The notes beneath the pieces are model-generated. The model searched no databases. It was not told the origin of the DNA and worked only from the letters and a program-made list of their open reading frames with translations. The position numbers and the translations under genes were made by a program. Positions 45,255-55,538 of a stretch of 64,000 bases of DNA are shown here, in pieces. Each line of letters opens with the position of its first letter. The stretch's first letter is position 1. This DNA comes from an uncultured Paracoccaceae bacterium (lineage in GTDB: Bacteria > Pseudomonadota > Alphaproteobacteria > Rhodobacterales > Rhodobacteraceae): contig CATOSB010000006.1 in NCBI GenBank assembly GCA_951812305.1, forward strand, positions 1-64,000. The letters are read 5' to 3'.

Positions 45255-46241
45255 TCAGTGCGGGCGGCCTTCCGCGAAGACGGCCGCGAGGTCGGGCGCG
45301 TCCAGAACGGCATCCAGCCAGGCCTCGATCCGATCGGGTTCGGCCGCGGCGATCCGCGTCTCGATGTCCCGGGGCAGGGGGCCGAAACGGCGCTCCAACT
45401 GGCGTCCGAGGGTTTCCGCCTTGCCTTCGGCCTTGCCTTCGGCCTTGCCTTCGGCCTTGCCTTTCGCTTCGCCCGCTTTCAGGCCTTCCGCCTTGCCCTG
45501 TTCGAGCAGTGTTTCTGCAATGGTTCCCACAAGCGCCTCCAGTTCGTTATGGCCCCCGGTCCTGAGCGTGGCCCGCAGGGCGTCCAGATCCACATTATAG
45601 ACCCGCAGCACATATTCAAGAACCTGTCGCCGCAGATCGGTCCCCTCGGGCAGGCTCCCGGCGATCTCCGCCAGAAAAGCAAGGGCCTGCCGCCGCAGCG
45701 TGATGAACCCCGCCCTCAGCGCGGCGTTACGCGACAGCGCGTCGATCTCCATGGCCCGCAGGTTGCGCAGGATATACCCCGCTCCGGGCAGGAAAGCGAG
45801 ATCGGGATCATCGGTGGCGATCATGGCGCGCAGGCTGTCGGGCACGGTCCAGGGCTCCGCGCCATGATAGACGACCACCGGAATGATCGGGGGCAGGGCG
45901 CGGAGCCGGGCTGTTCCGGTTCCGGCGTAGCGTTTCCAGATGCGCACCATATAGGAGGCCAGCTGAAGCGGCAGCGCCGGATCGGGGGTGCTTTTGTGCT
46001 CCGCCAGAACATATACGAAGGCGTCGGTCCCGGAGGTCAACGCGACCTTCATCAGCAGATCGCTCTGGCTGGCGGCGAGCGCTTCATCGACGAAGTTGCC
46101 CTCGACGATCTCGGGCGGTGCATCGGCGAGGTGCCCGGCGATGGTATTGGGCAGGTGATCACGCAGGAAGTCCCGCGCCCGCCCGGGATCGGACAGCAGC
46201 GCGCGGAACAGGGTGTCGTGGGGGTTGTGCAGCTCGGCCAT
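45255..46241 (-). CDS. Rpn/YhgA-family putative recombination-promoting nuclease
   Basis: 328 aa. N-terminal PD-(D/E)XK-like Rpn domain: HNPHDTLFRALLSDPGRARDFLRDHLP in two parts, SQSDLLMKVAL (acidic residues), YVLAEHKSTPDPALPLQLASYMVRIW (E-x-K core). A C-terminal region begins with a 4-residue Lys-Ala-Glu-Gly repeat (GKAEGKAEGKAEGKAE). Members are described as nucleases that raise RecA-independent recombination; some Rpn proteins have C-terminal repeats that alter expression. Intact. Start ATG at 46241. Confidence 0.82.
   Translation of the reverse strand: MAELHNPHDTLFRALLSDPGRARDFLRDHLPNTIAGHLADAPPEIVEGNFVDEALAASQSDLLMKVALTSGTDAFVYVLAEHKSTPDPALPLQLASYMVRIWKRYAGTGTARLRALPPIIPVVVYHGAEPWTVPDSLRAMIATDDPDLAFLPGAGYILRNLRAMEIDALSRNAALRAGFITLRRQALAFLAEIAGSLPEGTDLRRQVLEYVLRVYNVDLDALRATLRTGGHNELEALVGTIAETLLEQGKAEGLKAGEAKGKAEGKAEGKAEGKAETLGRQLERRFGPLPRDIETRIAAAEPDRIEAWLDAVLDAPDLAAVFAEGRPH
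45421..45456 (-). repeat. 12-bp tandem repeat inside the Rpn gene
   Basis: TTGCCTTCGGCC occurs three times in a row, followed by a partial copy (TTGCCTTTCGC). It encodes Lys-Ala-Glu-Gly units. Length is a multiple of three, so copy-number change alters the protein without a frameshift. Confidence 0.8.
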
Positions 46242-46344
46242 CTGATCCCGTGCAAAGTGGTGTCACCCCTGCTGCTATGACAGGGCGGGCCAACAGGCAA
46301 GCCAGGGGCGGCAGGAAACTTCGTATAGCCCCGGTGTTGTCATA

Positions 46345-46609
46345 GACCCTTGTACACAACAGTAGGGGTGGTTGAGGGCGTTGATCTGTGATTTTCGTTG
46401 GGATCCTTCAGTTACCGATGGAGCATTCCATGATCCGAAAAGCGATCGACACCCTCTCGGAGAAGCGATCCGATGGCTTGTCTCCGAGCAATAGCCGCCT
46501 TGAAACACTGTGCCTTGTGGTGATTGGCATTGCCAGTGCACGGACGGTCAATTTGAGCCATATCCGCAGAGAGATGCCAACACAGGCCAAGGCTGAAAGC
46601 ATCTACTGA
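46345..46609 (+). mobile_element. IS4-family element, 5' end fragment
   Basis: Left end like that near 13880, then ATG at 46418 with MEHSMIRKAIDTLSEKRSDG, SNSRLETLCLVVIGIASART and VNLSHIRREMPTQAKAESIY before a stop. The reading frame is cut soon after. Compared with the copy at 11.7-13.8 kb this fragment shows the uninterrupted junction of the IS1111 insertion site. Confidence 0.8.
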
Positions 46610-46652
46610 AATTACTTCTTCAACGGAGGTGGTCGAGGTGATATCGTAAGTT

Positions 46653-47263
46653 ATGCGAAGTTTTGATCATTGTCGCTTAGCTGAGCGTCTCGTAATACTA
46701 GGCACTATACCAGACGACGACGAGTTTGCTTGTTGGATCGAAGCAAAGAGCCATCTTTCGTTTCTGACGCAGAATGTAGGTGAAGATGAACTTGCTGTTT
46801 ATGCTGCTGGGGCCTGCACCTACTTCACCTCAGTTTTGATACCTCGCAACAAACTGGAAAACTCTTCAGACATTGATGAGTTGCTTAATTGGAGCGTCCA
46901 TGGAGGGGAATTTCGGTCTGCATACGTTACCGCCGGTGGCGAAACATGGCTTGAGGAAAACAACGCAGCAGACGGATGTCCTGCTTTGGATGGATCAAAG
47001 CATTTGTTTTTTTGGCGTACCTTCGAAGGTTGGAAGGGTAAAGGCAGCCGTTATCTGGAGCTTTTGCAAGAGTTTGCTCACACAGCAGGAGTACATTGGC
47101 GAGAGGAGTACGAAGCCTTTATCAAGTTCGATGACGCAGGAGACGTTGATCCTGTGTTCTCTGTCTCTAGGCGCGGGCAGGACTACGATGGATTTTCTTT
47201 TGCTTCTGTAAAAAGAACTGTGTTGGATGACTTCCTTGCTGCAGGAGATTTTGTACTTTTGCG
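46653..47263 (+). pseudogene. Unknown protein, N-terminal part (split by IS copy F)
   Basis: About 203 residues from ATG 46653. The sequence is soluble, no membrane segment or signal peptide: MRSFDHCRLAERLVILGTIP, IEAKSHLSFLTQNVGEDELA, YLELLQEFAHTAGVHWREEY. It continues with LFDFTLLRHSHFTSY in the same frame at 48873 after removing the IS. Combined length 566 aa. No family recognised. Lies between the IS4 fragment and copy F. Confidence 0.6.
47256..47263. repeat. Target-site duplication of copy F (left half)
   Basis: CTTTTGCG at 47256-47263, repeated at 48865-48872. Perfect 8-bp duplication. Confidence 0.93.
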
Positions 47264-48864
47264 GTAACTCCCAAGCACCCCCCACGTTTGAGTGTTATTG
47301 TCAGTTTTATGGTGAGTCGAATTTGCCATTTTGCGCGTGTTTTTTTTCTTTCTTGTCTGAATTCTGTGGCGCCGGGTTGATTTCTCTGAATCAGTGGTGG
47401 GATGGATCAGGTTGCCGCCCTTGAACAACTTCTCGCCACGGCTCTGCGTCGGATCGCTGAGCTTGAAGCTGCGTTGGCGAGCATGGCGGAAGAGATCACG
47501 GACCTGCGCCGACAGTTGGCCAAGAACAGCAGCAATAGCAGCAAGCCCCCTTCAAGTGATGGCCTGAAGAAGCCAGCCCCGCGCAGCCTGCGTGGCAAAT
47601 CCGGAAAGAAAAGTGGCGGCCAAGTTGGCCACCGGGGCGACACCCTGCGCCAGACGTCAACACCCGACTTTGTCGAACGGCATGAGGCGACGCATTGCAG
47701 CGCCTGTCAGAGCGCCCTGACGGCGGAGATGGTGAAAGGGATCGAGAAGCGTCAGGTGTTCGACTTGCCTGCGCCACGCCTGGAGGTCACCGAGCATCAG
47801 GCGGCGGTTTATTGTTGCGACCATTGTCGAGCCACGACGACGGCTGGCTTTCCCGATGGCGTGGCCGCGCATGTGCAATATGGCACGCGCATGCGGGCAG
47901 TGGCGGTCTATTGCAATGTTCAGCAGCTGATACCCGAGGATCGGGTCTGCCAGCTTATGCGCGACCTGTTTGGGGCCACCAGCTTGTGCGCGGCCAGCGT
48001 GACCAACTGGACGCGCGGCGCGGCAAATAAGATGGGTGTCGTGGTTGAACACATTCTCGCCCGGCTTGCCGAAGGCGGCGTTCGGCATCTGGACGAGACC
48101 GGACTTCGTGTTGCCGGCAAGCTGCACTGGCTGCACACGATCTGCGATACCGCCTTCACCCATTACCGCATCAGCGCCAAACGCGGTGCTGTTCCAACCT
48201 TCCTGACCGGCGGGACGATCATTCATGATCACTGGAAACCCTACTACGCCCATATGAGCGGAGTGGACGCCCACGCCCTCTGCGGGGCGCATCACTTGCG
48301 CGAACTCAAGGCCATCGAAGAGATCGAAAAAGAGCCTTGGGCGACGGAGATGAGCGCAGTGCTTCATAGCGCCAATCAGCTCAGATGCGCGGCTCAGGAT
48401 CAAGGCGAGACCGAACTCCCGGAACTGGTTCGCCAGGGTATAGTCACCAGATACATGGCGATCCTCGCCAAGGGGCTCGCCTTCCACGAACGCCAGCCCC
48501 CGCTGGCCAAAAGCCCCGGCACCCGCGGCCGAAAAGCCAGGCGGCCAGGCCACAACCTGCTCCTCCGCCTGCGTGACTACCGCGATGACGTTTTGCGATT
48601 CATCGCCGACTTCGCGGTCCCATTCACAAACAATCAGGCCGAACAGGACCTGCGCATGATGAAGCTGCGCATGAAAATCTCGGGCACCTTCCGCACCCTC
48701 GAGGGCGCGCGGGTCTTCGCCGACATCAGGTCCGTCATCTCGACGGCCAGAAAACACCGGTTCAACATCCTGGAAATCCTGACCCTGTCACCACCTCAGA
48801 TCATCGCACGGCTCTGACGGAACAAAACCCCGCAACCCTATCGGACAGGGTGCTTGGGAGTTAC
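47264..48864 (+). mobile_element. Single-ORF IS66-type (ISBst12-like) element, copy F
   Basis: 1601 bp, in the opposite orientation to the other copies. Same terminal repeats. Flanked by the CTTTTGCG duplication. T allele at the variable base. Inserted in-frame into an unknown gene, which it cuts in two. Confidence 0.93.
47402..48817 (+). CDS. ISBst12-like transposase, copy F
   Basis: 471 aa, intact and identical by eye to that of copies B and C. ATG at 47402 follows a leader that includes the 3' tandem runs seen elsewhere. The only copy of this element on the plus strand. Confidence 0.9.
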   Translation: MDQVAALEQLLATALRRIAELEAALASMAEEITDLRRQLAKNSSNSSKPPSSDGLKKPAPRSLRGKSGKKSGGQVGHRGDTLRQTSTPDFVERHEATHCSACQSALTAEMVKGIEKRQVFDLPAPRLEVTEHQAAVYCCDHCRATTTAGFPDGVAAHVQYGTRMRAVAVYCNVQQLIPEDRVCQLMRDLFGATSLCAASVTNWTRGAANKMGVVVEHILARLAEGGVRHLDETGLRVAGKLHWLHTICDTAFTHYRISAKRGAVPTFLTGGTIIHDHWKPYYAHMSGVDAHALCGAHHLRELKAIEEIEKEPWATEMSAVLHSANQLRCAAQDQGETELPELVRQGIVTRYMAILAKGLAFHERQPPLAKSPGTRGRKARRPGHNLLLRLRDYRDDVLRFIADFAVPFTNNQAEQDLRMMKLRMKISGTFRTLEGARVFADIRSVISTARKHRFNILEILTLSPPQIIARL

Positions 48865-48872
48865 CTTTTGCG

Positions 48873-49962
48873 GCTCTTTGACTTCACGCTTCTTCGACAC
48901 AGCCATTTTACGTCTTATGGTGACACCTCAGAAATCTACGGCGGGAGTGAGGATATCTGGTATCGGCAACGCGTGAATCCTGGCCATGCGGCTTATACAC
49001 GGGGATACCAAATAATCAGGCCTCGAGACGGATACGAGGCCATCCGCAAAACCATTTCTGATAGGCGGTTTAGTTCACCTGCAACTGACTACGTTGAATT
49101 TATCGCACATGATTGGCGAAATGATCAGGTTGTAAAAATATCAACCGATCCGGCTGCTACCACAAACTACTTCGAAGCAGAAAACAATGATTTACCATTC
49201 GAGGTATCACCTGCGTTCTTCCAACCAGATGTTTTGCTAAAATATCACGGTGATGCGGAAAAATACACTGTCAATACGCGAAGGATAAGCTGTCGCGCTG
49301 CTTGGGAGCTTGAGTCATACGACGTAAACGAGGCAGGGCAAGTTCACGCCTATATCCGCTACCTGCGGCGCCTGCCTTACAAGGAGCAGTTGCATTGGCT
49401 AAGCCACAACGAGCAGCCTAAAGCACCGATATCAGAGCGCGCCTTGCGATCAGATATGCATGGACAGTTTCACGAAAAGACTGACCCTCTTGACGATCTG
49501 AAGTCTAAGTTGCGACGATTGCATGAACGTAGAGTGGCATGGTGGGCGCTTGGTTCAGAAGATCTTCTCGATCAAGCATTCACACCACGCACCAACTCGC
49601 GAGACGACTGGGCAGAAGCATTCTTGCGTGTCGCAAAGCTCGTCAACGAAGGTCTCGTCGAAAAGAAAATCAAGCAACACCTCAAGAGCAGCGAGATTTA
49701 TTTCGAGACCACGGACAGGTCAATTAAGCTTTTAGAGCGACTATGGTCAGCAAAAACAGGTGACTCTGAGTCGTTTTCTGCGATGCGTGGTGTTCAAGCT
49801 GTTCGATCAAAAGTGCGAGGTCATCGGCCGACTACTGAAGGTGCAGAAATTGCTCCGAGTGCGCTTTCCGAGCACGGTAGTTATACGGCGCATTTTGAGG
49901 CCACGTGCGAGAACCTCGTCAACGAATTGGCCGTTGTCAGCCATCTGTTCGAAGCGCAATAG
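48873..49962 (+). pseudogene. Unknown protein, C-terminal part (split by IS copy F)
   Basis: About 362 residues continuing from 47263 in frame: GDTSEIYGGSEDIWYRQRVN, YLRRLPYKEQLHWLSHNEQP, SERALRSDMHGQFHEKTDPL, LGSEDLLDQAFTPRTNS, AEAFLRVAKLVNEGLVEKKI. A helical, acid-base mixed sequence without a recognised domain. The ATG inside the IS end at 48850 could start a short form, but it belongs to the IS. Context (Rpn nuclease, phage fragments) is consistent with an accessory or defence gene, but function is unknown. Confidence 0.6.
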
Positions 49963-50050
49963 ATCATTCTAATGCAATGCATGGCTCACAAAAACCTCAG
50001 AGACATGGTGCATATACTCGTGCGCCTGAATTGGTCTGATGTTTTCCGGG

Positions 50051-50129
50051 TTAGATCACTTTGTATTCCTTGAGCGATACAACGCGGAAGTTGTCGGTGA
50101 CGGTGTCGCGGAACTCAGGCCATTTTTTT
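50051..50129 (-). pseudogene. C-terminal fragment of an unidentified gene, cut by an IS66 remnant
   Basis: The minus strand reads KKWPEFRDTVTDNFRVVSLK and EYKVI before a stop at 50051. The upstream part is replaced by an IS66-type left end (50130). Unidentified. Confidence 0.3.
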
Positions 50130-50197
50130 GTAAGCGATGCGAACGCCCCATGGTATCGCGCGCGCGTCTGATGTGAGATTCTGGCCTCCAATGATCT
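50130..50197 (+). mobile_element. IS66 left-end remnant (diverged)
   Basis: Starts GTAAGCGATGCGAACGCC, then CCATGGTATCGCGCGCG and on to CCTCCAATGATCT, parallel to but different from the left end of IS66 copies 1-4. Copy 2 begins right after it. Evidence for a second, related IS66 lineage having been here. Confidence 0.7.
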
Positions 50198-50277
50198 GTA
50201 ACCGGTGCGAGCGCCCCATGGTATCGGCTTGCGGTTTGATATGAGATGCTGGTCTCCAATGATCTGGAGGTAATTTG

Positions 50278-50634
50278 ATGTTGGATGATGGGGCGGAGGT
50301 TTCGCGTCGCAGGCCTGTACTACGGACGGCGGCGGAGCGTGCGGCGATTGTGGCGGAGACGTATGCGCCAGGCGCGACGGTTGCGGGTGTGGCTCGCAAA
50401 CACGGTATGTCGGCGACGCGGTTATCGACATGGCGCACGACGGCCCGGCGCAAGGTCGCGCGTGACGAGGGTCAGACGTCTGGTTTTGCAGAGATCGCAG
50501 TGCTTGCGACACCACCGCCTTCGCCCTTTGACGGTATTGAGATCATCGCGGGATCTGTCACTGTCCGGTTGCCCAAAAGCACGGCCACAAAACGGATCGC
50601 GAATGTTGCGCGGCACCTGGCGCGACAGGGATGA
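50278..50634 (+). CDS. tnpA: IS66 TnpA, copy 2
   Basis: 118 aa, ATG behind GGAGGTAATTTG. Differs from copy 1 by a few substitutions (RRRPVLR for RRKPVLR; FDGIEI for FDGVEI; KRIANV for KRIKDV). Overlaps tnpB. Confidence 0.83.
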   Translation: MLDDGAEVSRRRPVLRTAAERAAIVAETYAPGATVAGVARKHGMSATRLSTWRTTARRKVARDEGQTSGFAEIAVLATPPPSPFDGIEIIAGSVTVRLPKSTATKRIANVARHLARQG

Positions 50635-50984
50635 TTGTTCCGTCTCAATCGGTGCGGGTTGTGATTGCGACCAGGCCGGTGGATTTCAGGAAGGGCCATG
50701 ACGGGCTGGCGGCGGTTGCTGAACGCGATCCGGGCCTTGATCCGCACTCGGGCGTAATCATCGTGTTCCGCGCCAAACGTGGAGACCGCATCAAGGTTCT
50801 GCTTTGGGATGGGTCCGGTCTGGTGATGACGTACAAGCGGCTGGAACAGGGCAAGTTCGCCTGGCCCAGGGTCCATGATGGCGTGATGCGGCTGTCCAAG
50901 GCACAATTTGAGGCCCTGTTTGAGGGCCTGGACTGGCGACGGGTGACGGCGCGGCGGACACGTCGACCGGGTGCGGCAGAGTGA
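50631..50984 (+). CDS. tnpB: IS66 TnpB, copy 2
   Basis: 117 aa, with one substitution relative to copy 1 (FEALFEG for FETLFEG). Intact. Confidence 0.85.
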   Translation: MIVPSQSVRVVIATRPVDFRKGHDGLAAVAERDPGLDPHSGVIIVFRAKRGDRIKVLLWDGSGLVMTYKRLEQGKFAWPRVHDGVMRLSKAQFEALFEGLDWRRVTARRTRRPGAAE

Positions 50985-51039
50985 CTCTCAGCCTTATGTA
51001 CAGGGTGTAAATCGTGGCCTGATCTGCTAAGAACACGCC

Positions 51040-52659
51040 ATGCCTGACGCTCTTGAATCCCTTGATCTGGATGCCCTTCCCGCGGAGGTGCGGGCGGTTG
51101 TTTTGGCGGCCCGGCAGGACGCTTCAAACCTAACATCTCAGTTTGCCGAACTCGAAGAAAGCAACGCCGCTCTCGCCACGCAGAACGCGGAACTTGAGGC
51201 GATCAACGCGCGTCTGGAGCATATTTTGTCAAAGAACTGCACCAGCTGGTCTATGGCAAACGCTCCGAGAAGCTCAGCCCGGATGAACGGCAACTGGCTT
51301 TTGAAGATCTGGAGGTCGCGACAGTCGAGGCCGAGGCGCAGTCAGAAACAATCGAGATGACCAAACCGCGCAAGAAGCGCAAACCTGCGCAGCGCAACCT
51401 TGGGAACCTGCCGGATCATCTGGAACGTATCGAACAGGTGATCGAGCCTGCCAGCATTACATGCCCCTGCGGCTGTGGTGAGATGGTCAGGATCGGCGAA
51501 GATCGCACCGAACGACTGGATATTGTTCCGGCCCAGGCGCGGGTGATCGTGACCATCCGGCCCAAATACGCCTGCCCGAACAAGGACGCTGGCGTGGCCC
51601 AGGCACCTGCACCGGTTCATCTGATCGAGGGTGGCCTGCCTACCGAGGGGACATTGGCGCAGGTGGCGGTCTCCAAGTACGCCGACCACTGCCCCTTGTT
51701 CCGGCAGGCGCAGATTTATGCCCGATCCGGCCTTGATCTGCACCGCTCCACCCTTGCGGGCTGGATGGGCCGGATATCCTTCCATCTTGCTCCCGTGGTG
51801 GATCATCTGTTCAAAGATATCAAATCTTCCAGCAAGCTCTTTGCTGATGAGACGCGCTGTCCGGTGCTCGATCCGGGGCGCGGCAGAACCAAGACCGGGT
51901 ATCTCTGGGCCATTGCCCGCGATGAGCGGCCCTTCGGGGGCACCGCCCCACCGGGTGTTGTGTTCTGTTACGCCGATGGGCGTGGCGGCAAACACGCAAC
52001 GGAGTTCCTGACCGGCTTCAGCGGTACGCTGCAGGTGGATGGCTATACGGGTTATAATTGCCCTGACCAAACCGGGCCGTAACTCAGGATCCGTCAAACT
52101 GGCCTATTGCTGGGCTCATGCGCGGCGCAAGCTCAAGGAAGTGCATGACCGCGATGGCTCGCCCATTGCAGGGGATGGGCTCAGGCGGATTGCCGAGTTC
52201 TACAAGATCGAGGCTGAGATCAGAGGAAAACCCGCCGCCGAGCGCAAAGCTGTTCGCCAGGAAAAGACCAAGCCGCTGATCGAGGCATTCGAGATCTGGC
52301 TCAAAACCGTCCGCTCCCGCATCTCGGCCAAATCACGCCTCGGCGATAAGCTCTCCTACATCGCCAAACACATGGACGGACTGAAGCTCTTTCTCGACGA
52401 CGGCGCTATCGAGATGGACAGCAACGTGGTCGAGCGAACCATCCGCCCGATTGCCCTCAATCGTAAGAACGCGCTCTTTGCGGGCCATGACGAAGGTGGC
52501 AGAAACTGGGGGCGTATCGCCTCCCTGATCGAAACCTGCAAGCTTAACGACGTCGAGCCCTATGCCTATCTCAAGGCAACCCTCGAAGCCATCGCTGCCG
52601 GCCATCCAGCAGCCCGCATCGACGAACTGATGCCCTGGAACTTTGACAGGGCGCGGTGA
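51040..52659 (+). pseudogene. tnpC: IS66 TnpC, copy 2, two frameshifts
   Basis: A 2-bp insertion (AT in CATATTTTGTC, 51220-51230) ends the first frame after 106 codons. A further single T insertion near 52058 (TATAATTGCCC against TATAATGCCC) breaks the DDE core after VDGYTGYN. The rest is recognisable TnpC. Inactive. Confidence 0.9.
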
Positions 52660-52760
52660 CACCGCTTACGATGCTGATCTGTAACCGGTGCGAGCGCCCC
52701 ATGGTATCGGCTTGCGGTTTGATATGAGATGCTGGTCTCCAATGATCTGGAGGTAATTTG

Positions 52761-53117
52761 ATGTTGGATGATGGGGCGGAGGTTTCGCGTCGCAGGCCTG
52801 TACTACGGACGGCGGCGGAGCGTGCGGCGATTGTGGCGGAGACGTATGCGCCAGGCGCGACGGTTGCGGGTGTGGCTCGCAAACACGGTATGTCGGCGAC
52901 GCGGTTATCGACATGGCGCACGACGGCCCGGCGCAAGGTCGCGCGTGACGAGGGTCAGACGTCTGGTTTTGCAGAGATCGCAGTGCTTGCGACACCACCG
53001 CCTTCGCCCTTTGACGGTATTGAGATCATCGCGGGATCTGTCACTGTCCGGTTGCCCAAAAGCACGGCCACAAAACGGATCGCGAATGTTGCGCGGCACC
53101 TGGCGCGACAGGGATGA
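52761..53117 (+). CDS. tnpA: IS66 TnpA, copy 3
   Basis: 118 aa, identical by eye to copy 2. Confidence 0.83.
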   Translation: MLDDGAEVSRRRPVLRTAAERAAIVAETYAPGATVAGVARKHGMSATRLSTWRTTARRKVARDEGQTSGFAEIAVLATPPPSPFDGIEIIAGSVTVRLPKSTATKRIANVARHLARQG

Positions 53118-53467
53118 TTGTTCCGTCTCAATCGGTGCGGGTTGTGATTGCGACCAGGCCGGTGGATTTCAGGAAGGGCCATGACGGGCTGGCGGCGGTT
53201 GCTGAACGCGATCCGGGCCTTGATCCGCACTCGGGCGTAATCATCGTGTTCCGCGCCAAACGTGGAGACCGCATCAAGGTTCTGCTTTGGGATGGGTCCG
53301 GTCTGGTGATGACGTACAAGCGGCTGGAACAGGGCAAGTTCGCCTGGCCCAGGGTCCATGATGGCGTGATGCGGCTGTCCAAGGCACAATTTGAGGCCCT
53401 GTTTGAGGGCCTGGACTGGCGACGGGTGACGGCGCGGCGGACACGTCGACCGGGTGCGGCAGAGTGA
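53114..53467 (+). CDS. tnpB: IS66 TnpB, copy 3
   Basis: 117 aa, identical by eye to copy 2. Confidence 0.85.
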   Translation: MIVPSQSVRVVIATRPVDFRKGHDGLAAVAERDPGLDPHSGVIIVFRAKRGDRIKVLLWDGSGLVMTYKRLEQGKFAWPRVHDGVMRLSKAQFEALFEGLDWRRVTARRTRRPGAAE

Positions 53468-53522
53468 CTCTCAGCCTTATGTACAGGGTGTAAATCGTGG
53501 CCTGATCTGCTAAGAACACGCC

Positions 53523-55141
53523 ATGCCTGACGCTCTTGAATCCCTTGATCTGGATGCCCTTCCCGCGGAGGTGCGGGCGGTTGTTTTGGCGGCCCGGCAG
53601 GACGCTTCAAACCTAACATCTCAGTTTGCCGAACTCGAAGAAAGCAACGCCGCTCTCGCCACGCAGAACGCGGAACTTGAGGCGATCAACGCGCGTCTGG
53701 AGCATATTTTGTCAAAGAACTGCACCAGCTGGTCTATGGCAAACGCTCCGAGAAGCTCAGCCCGGATGAACGGCAACTGGCTTTTGAAGATCTGGAGGTC
53801 GCGACAGTCGAGGCCGAGGCGCAGTCAGAAACAATCGAGATGACCAAACCGCGCAAGAAGCGCAAACCTGTGCAGCGCAACCTTGGGAACCTGCCGGATC
53901 ATCTGGAACGTATCGAACAGGTGATCGAGCCTGCCAGCATTACATGCCCCTGCGGCTGTGGTGAGATGGTCAGGATCGGCGAAGATCGCACCGAACGACT
54001 GGATATTGTTCCGGCCCAGGCGCGGGTGATCGTGACCATCCGGCCCAAATACGCCTGCCCGAACAAGGACGCTGGCGTGGCCCAGGCGCCTGCACCGGTT
54101 CATCTGATCGAGGGTGGCCTGCCTACCGAGGGGACATTGGCGCAGGTGGCGGTCTCCAAGTACGCCGACCACTGCCCCTTGTTCCGGCAGGCGCAGATTT
54201 ATGCCCGATCCGGCCTTGATCTGCACCGCTCCACCCTTGCGGGCTGGATGGGCCGGATATCCTTCCATCTTGCTCCCGTGGTGGATCATCTGTTCAAAGA
54301 TCTCAAATCTTCCAGCAAGCTCTTTGCTGATGAGACGCGCTGTCCGGTGCTCGATCCGGGGCGCGGCAGAACCAAGACCGGGTATCTCTGGGCCATTGCC
54401 CGCGATGAGCGGCCCTTCGGGGGCACCGGCCCACCGGGTGTTGTGTTTTGTTACGCCGATGGGCGTGGCGGCAAACACGCAACGGAGTTCCTGACCGGCT
54501 TCAGCGGTACGCTGCAGGTGGATGGCTATACGGGTTATAATGCCCTGACCAAACCGGGCCGTAACTCAGGATCCGTCAAACTGGCCTATTGCTGGGCTCA
54601 TGCGCGGCGCAAGCTCAAGGAAGTGCATGACCGCGATGGCTCGCCCATTGCAGGGGATGGGCTCAGGCGGATTGCCGAGTTCTACAAGATCGAGGCTGAG
54701 ATCAGAGGAAAACCCGCCGCCGAGCGCAAAGCTGTTCGCCAGGAAAAGACCAAACCGCTGATCGAGGCATTCGAGATCTGGCTCAAAACCGTCCGCTCCC
54801 GCATCTCGGCCAAATCACGCCTCGGCGATAAGCTCTCCTACATCGCCAAACACATGGACGGACTGAAGCTCTTTCTCGACGACGGCGCTATCGAGATGGA
54901 CAGCAACGTGGTCGAGCGAGCCATCCGCCCGATTGCCCTCAATCGTAAGAACGCGCTCTTTGCGGGCCATGACGAAGGTGGCAGAAACTGGGGGCGTATC
55001 GCCTCCCTGATCGAAACCTGCAAGCTCAATGACGTCGAGCCCTATGCCTATCTCAAGGCAACCCTCGAAGCCATCGCTGCCGGCCATCCAGCAGCCCGCA
55101 TCGACGAACTCATGCCATGGAACTTTGACAGGGCGCGGTGA
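53523..55141 (+). pseudogene. tnpC: IS66 TnpC, copy 3, frameshifted
   Basis: Shares with copy 2 the 2-bp insertion in CATATTTTGTC (about 53703-53713), ending the first frame after 106 codons. From ATG 53840 a 433-aa frame containing the zinc motif and the whole DDE region is open. An internal start could in principle make this truncated form. Lacks the later T insertion of copy 2. Confidence 0.88.
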
Positions 55142-55181
55142 CACCGCTTACGCTGGTCTCCAATGATCTGGAGGTGATTTG

Positions 55182-55538
55182 ATGTTGGATGATGGGGCGG
55201 AGGTTTCGCGTCGCAAACCTGTACTGCGGACGGCGGCGGAGCGCGCGGCGATTGTGGCCGAGACGTATGCGCCAGGCGCGACGGTTGCGGGTGTGGCTCG
55301 CAAACACGGTATGTCGGCGACGCGGTTATCGACATGGCGCACGACGGCCAGGCGCAAGGTCGCGCGTGACGAGGGTCAGACGTCTGGTTTTGCAGAGATC
55401 GCAGTGCTTGCGACGCCACCGCCTTCGCCCTTTGACGGTGTTGAGATCATCGCGGGATCTGTCACTGTCCGCCTGCCCAAAAGCACGGCCACAAAACGGA
55501 TCAAGGATGTTGCACACTCGCTTGCGCAGCAGGGATGA
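55182..55538 (+). CDS. tnpA: IS66 TnpA, copy 4
   Basis: 118 aa; like copy 1 except for the C-terminal end (KDVAHSLAQQG for KDVARHLARQG). GGAGGTGATTTG precedes the ATG. Confidence 0.83.
   Translation: MLDDGAEVSRRKPVLRTAAERAAIVAETYAPGATVAGVARKHGMSATRLSTWRTTARRKVARDEGQTSGFAEIAVLATPPPSPFDGVEIIAGSVTVRLPKSTATKRIKDVAHSLAQQG

Larger units (their letters stand above)
50198..52669 (+). mobile_element. IS66-family element, copy 2 (tnpC broken)
   Basis: 2472 bp with the usual ends. Left flank AATGATCT, right flank GATGCTGA; no duplication. It carries a shorter N-terminal tnpC region than copies 1 and 4 (21 bp fewer) and two frameshifts. Confidence 0.88.
52681..55151 (+). mobile_element. IS66-family element, copy 3 (tnpC broken)
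   Basis: 2471 bp. Joined to copy 2 by the 11-bp spacer GATGCTGATCT and directly to the truncated left end of copy 4. Left flank GCTGATCT and right flank GCTGGTCT differ at one base of eight, so it may have inserted into an IS66 left end. Its first part matches copy 2, while its 3' part matches copy 4 (GAACTCATGCCATGG), so it looks mosaic. Confidence 0.87.

Noticed and set aside
51357..52082. A second transposase gene start (MTKPRKKRK…) in IS66 copies 2 and 3
   Set aside because: It lies inside tnpC downstream of the 2-bp frameshift; copies 1 and 4 show it is not a separate gene.
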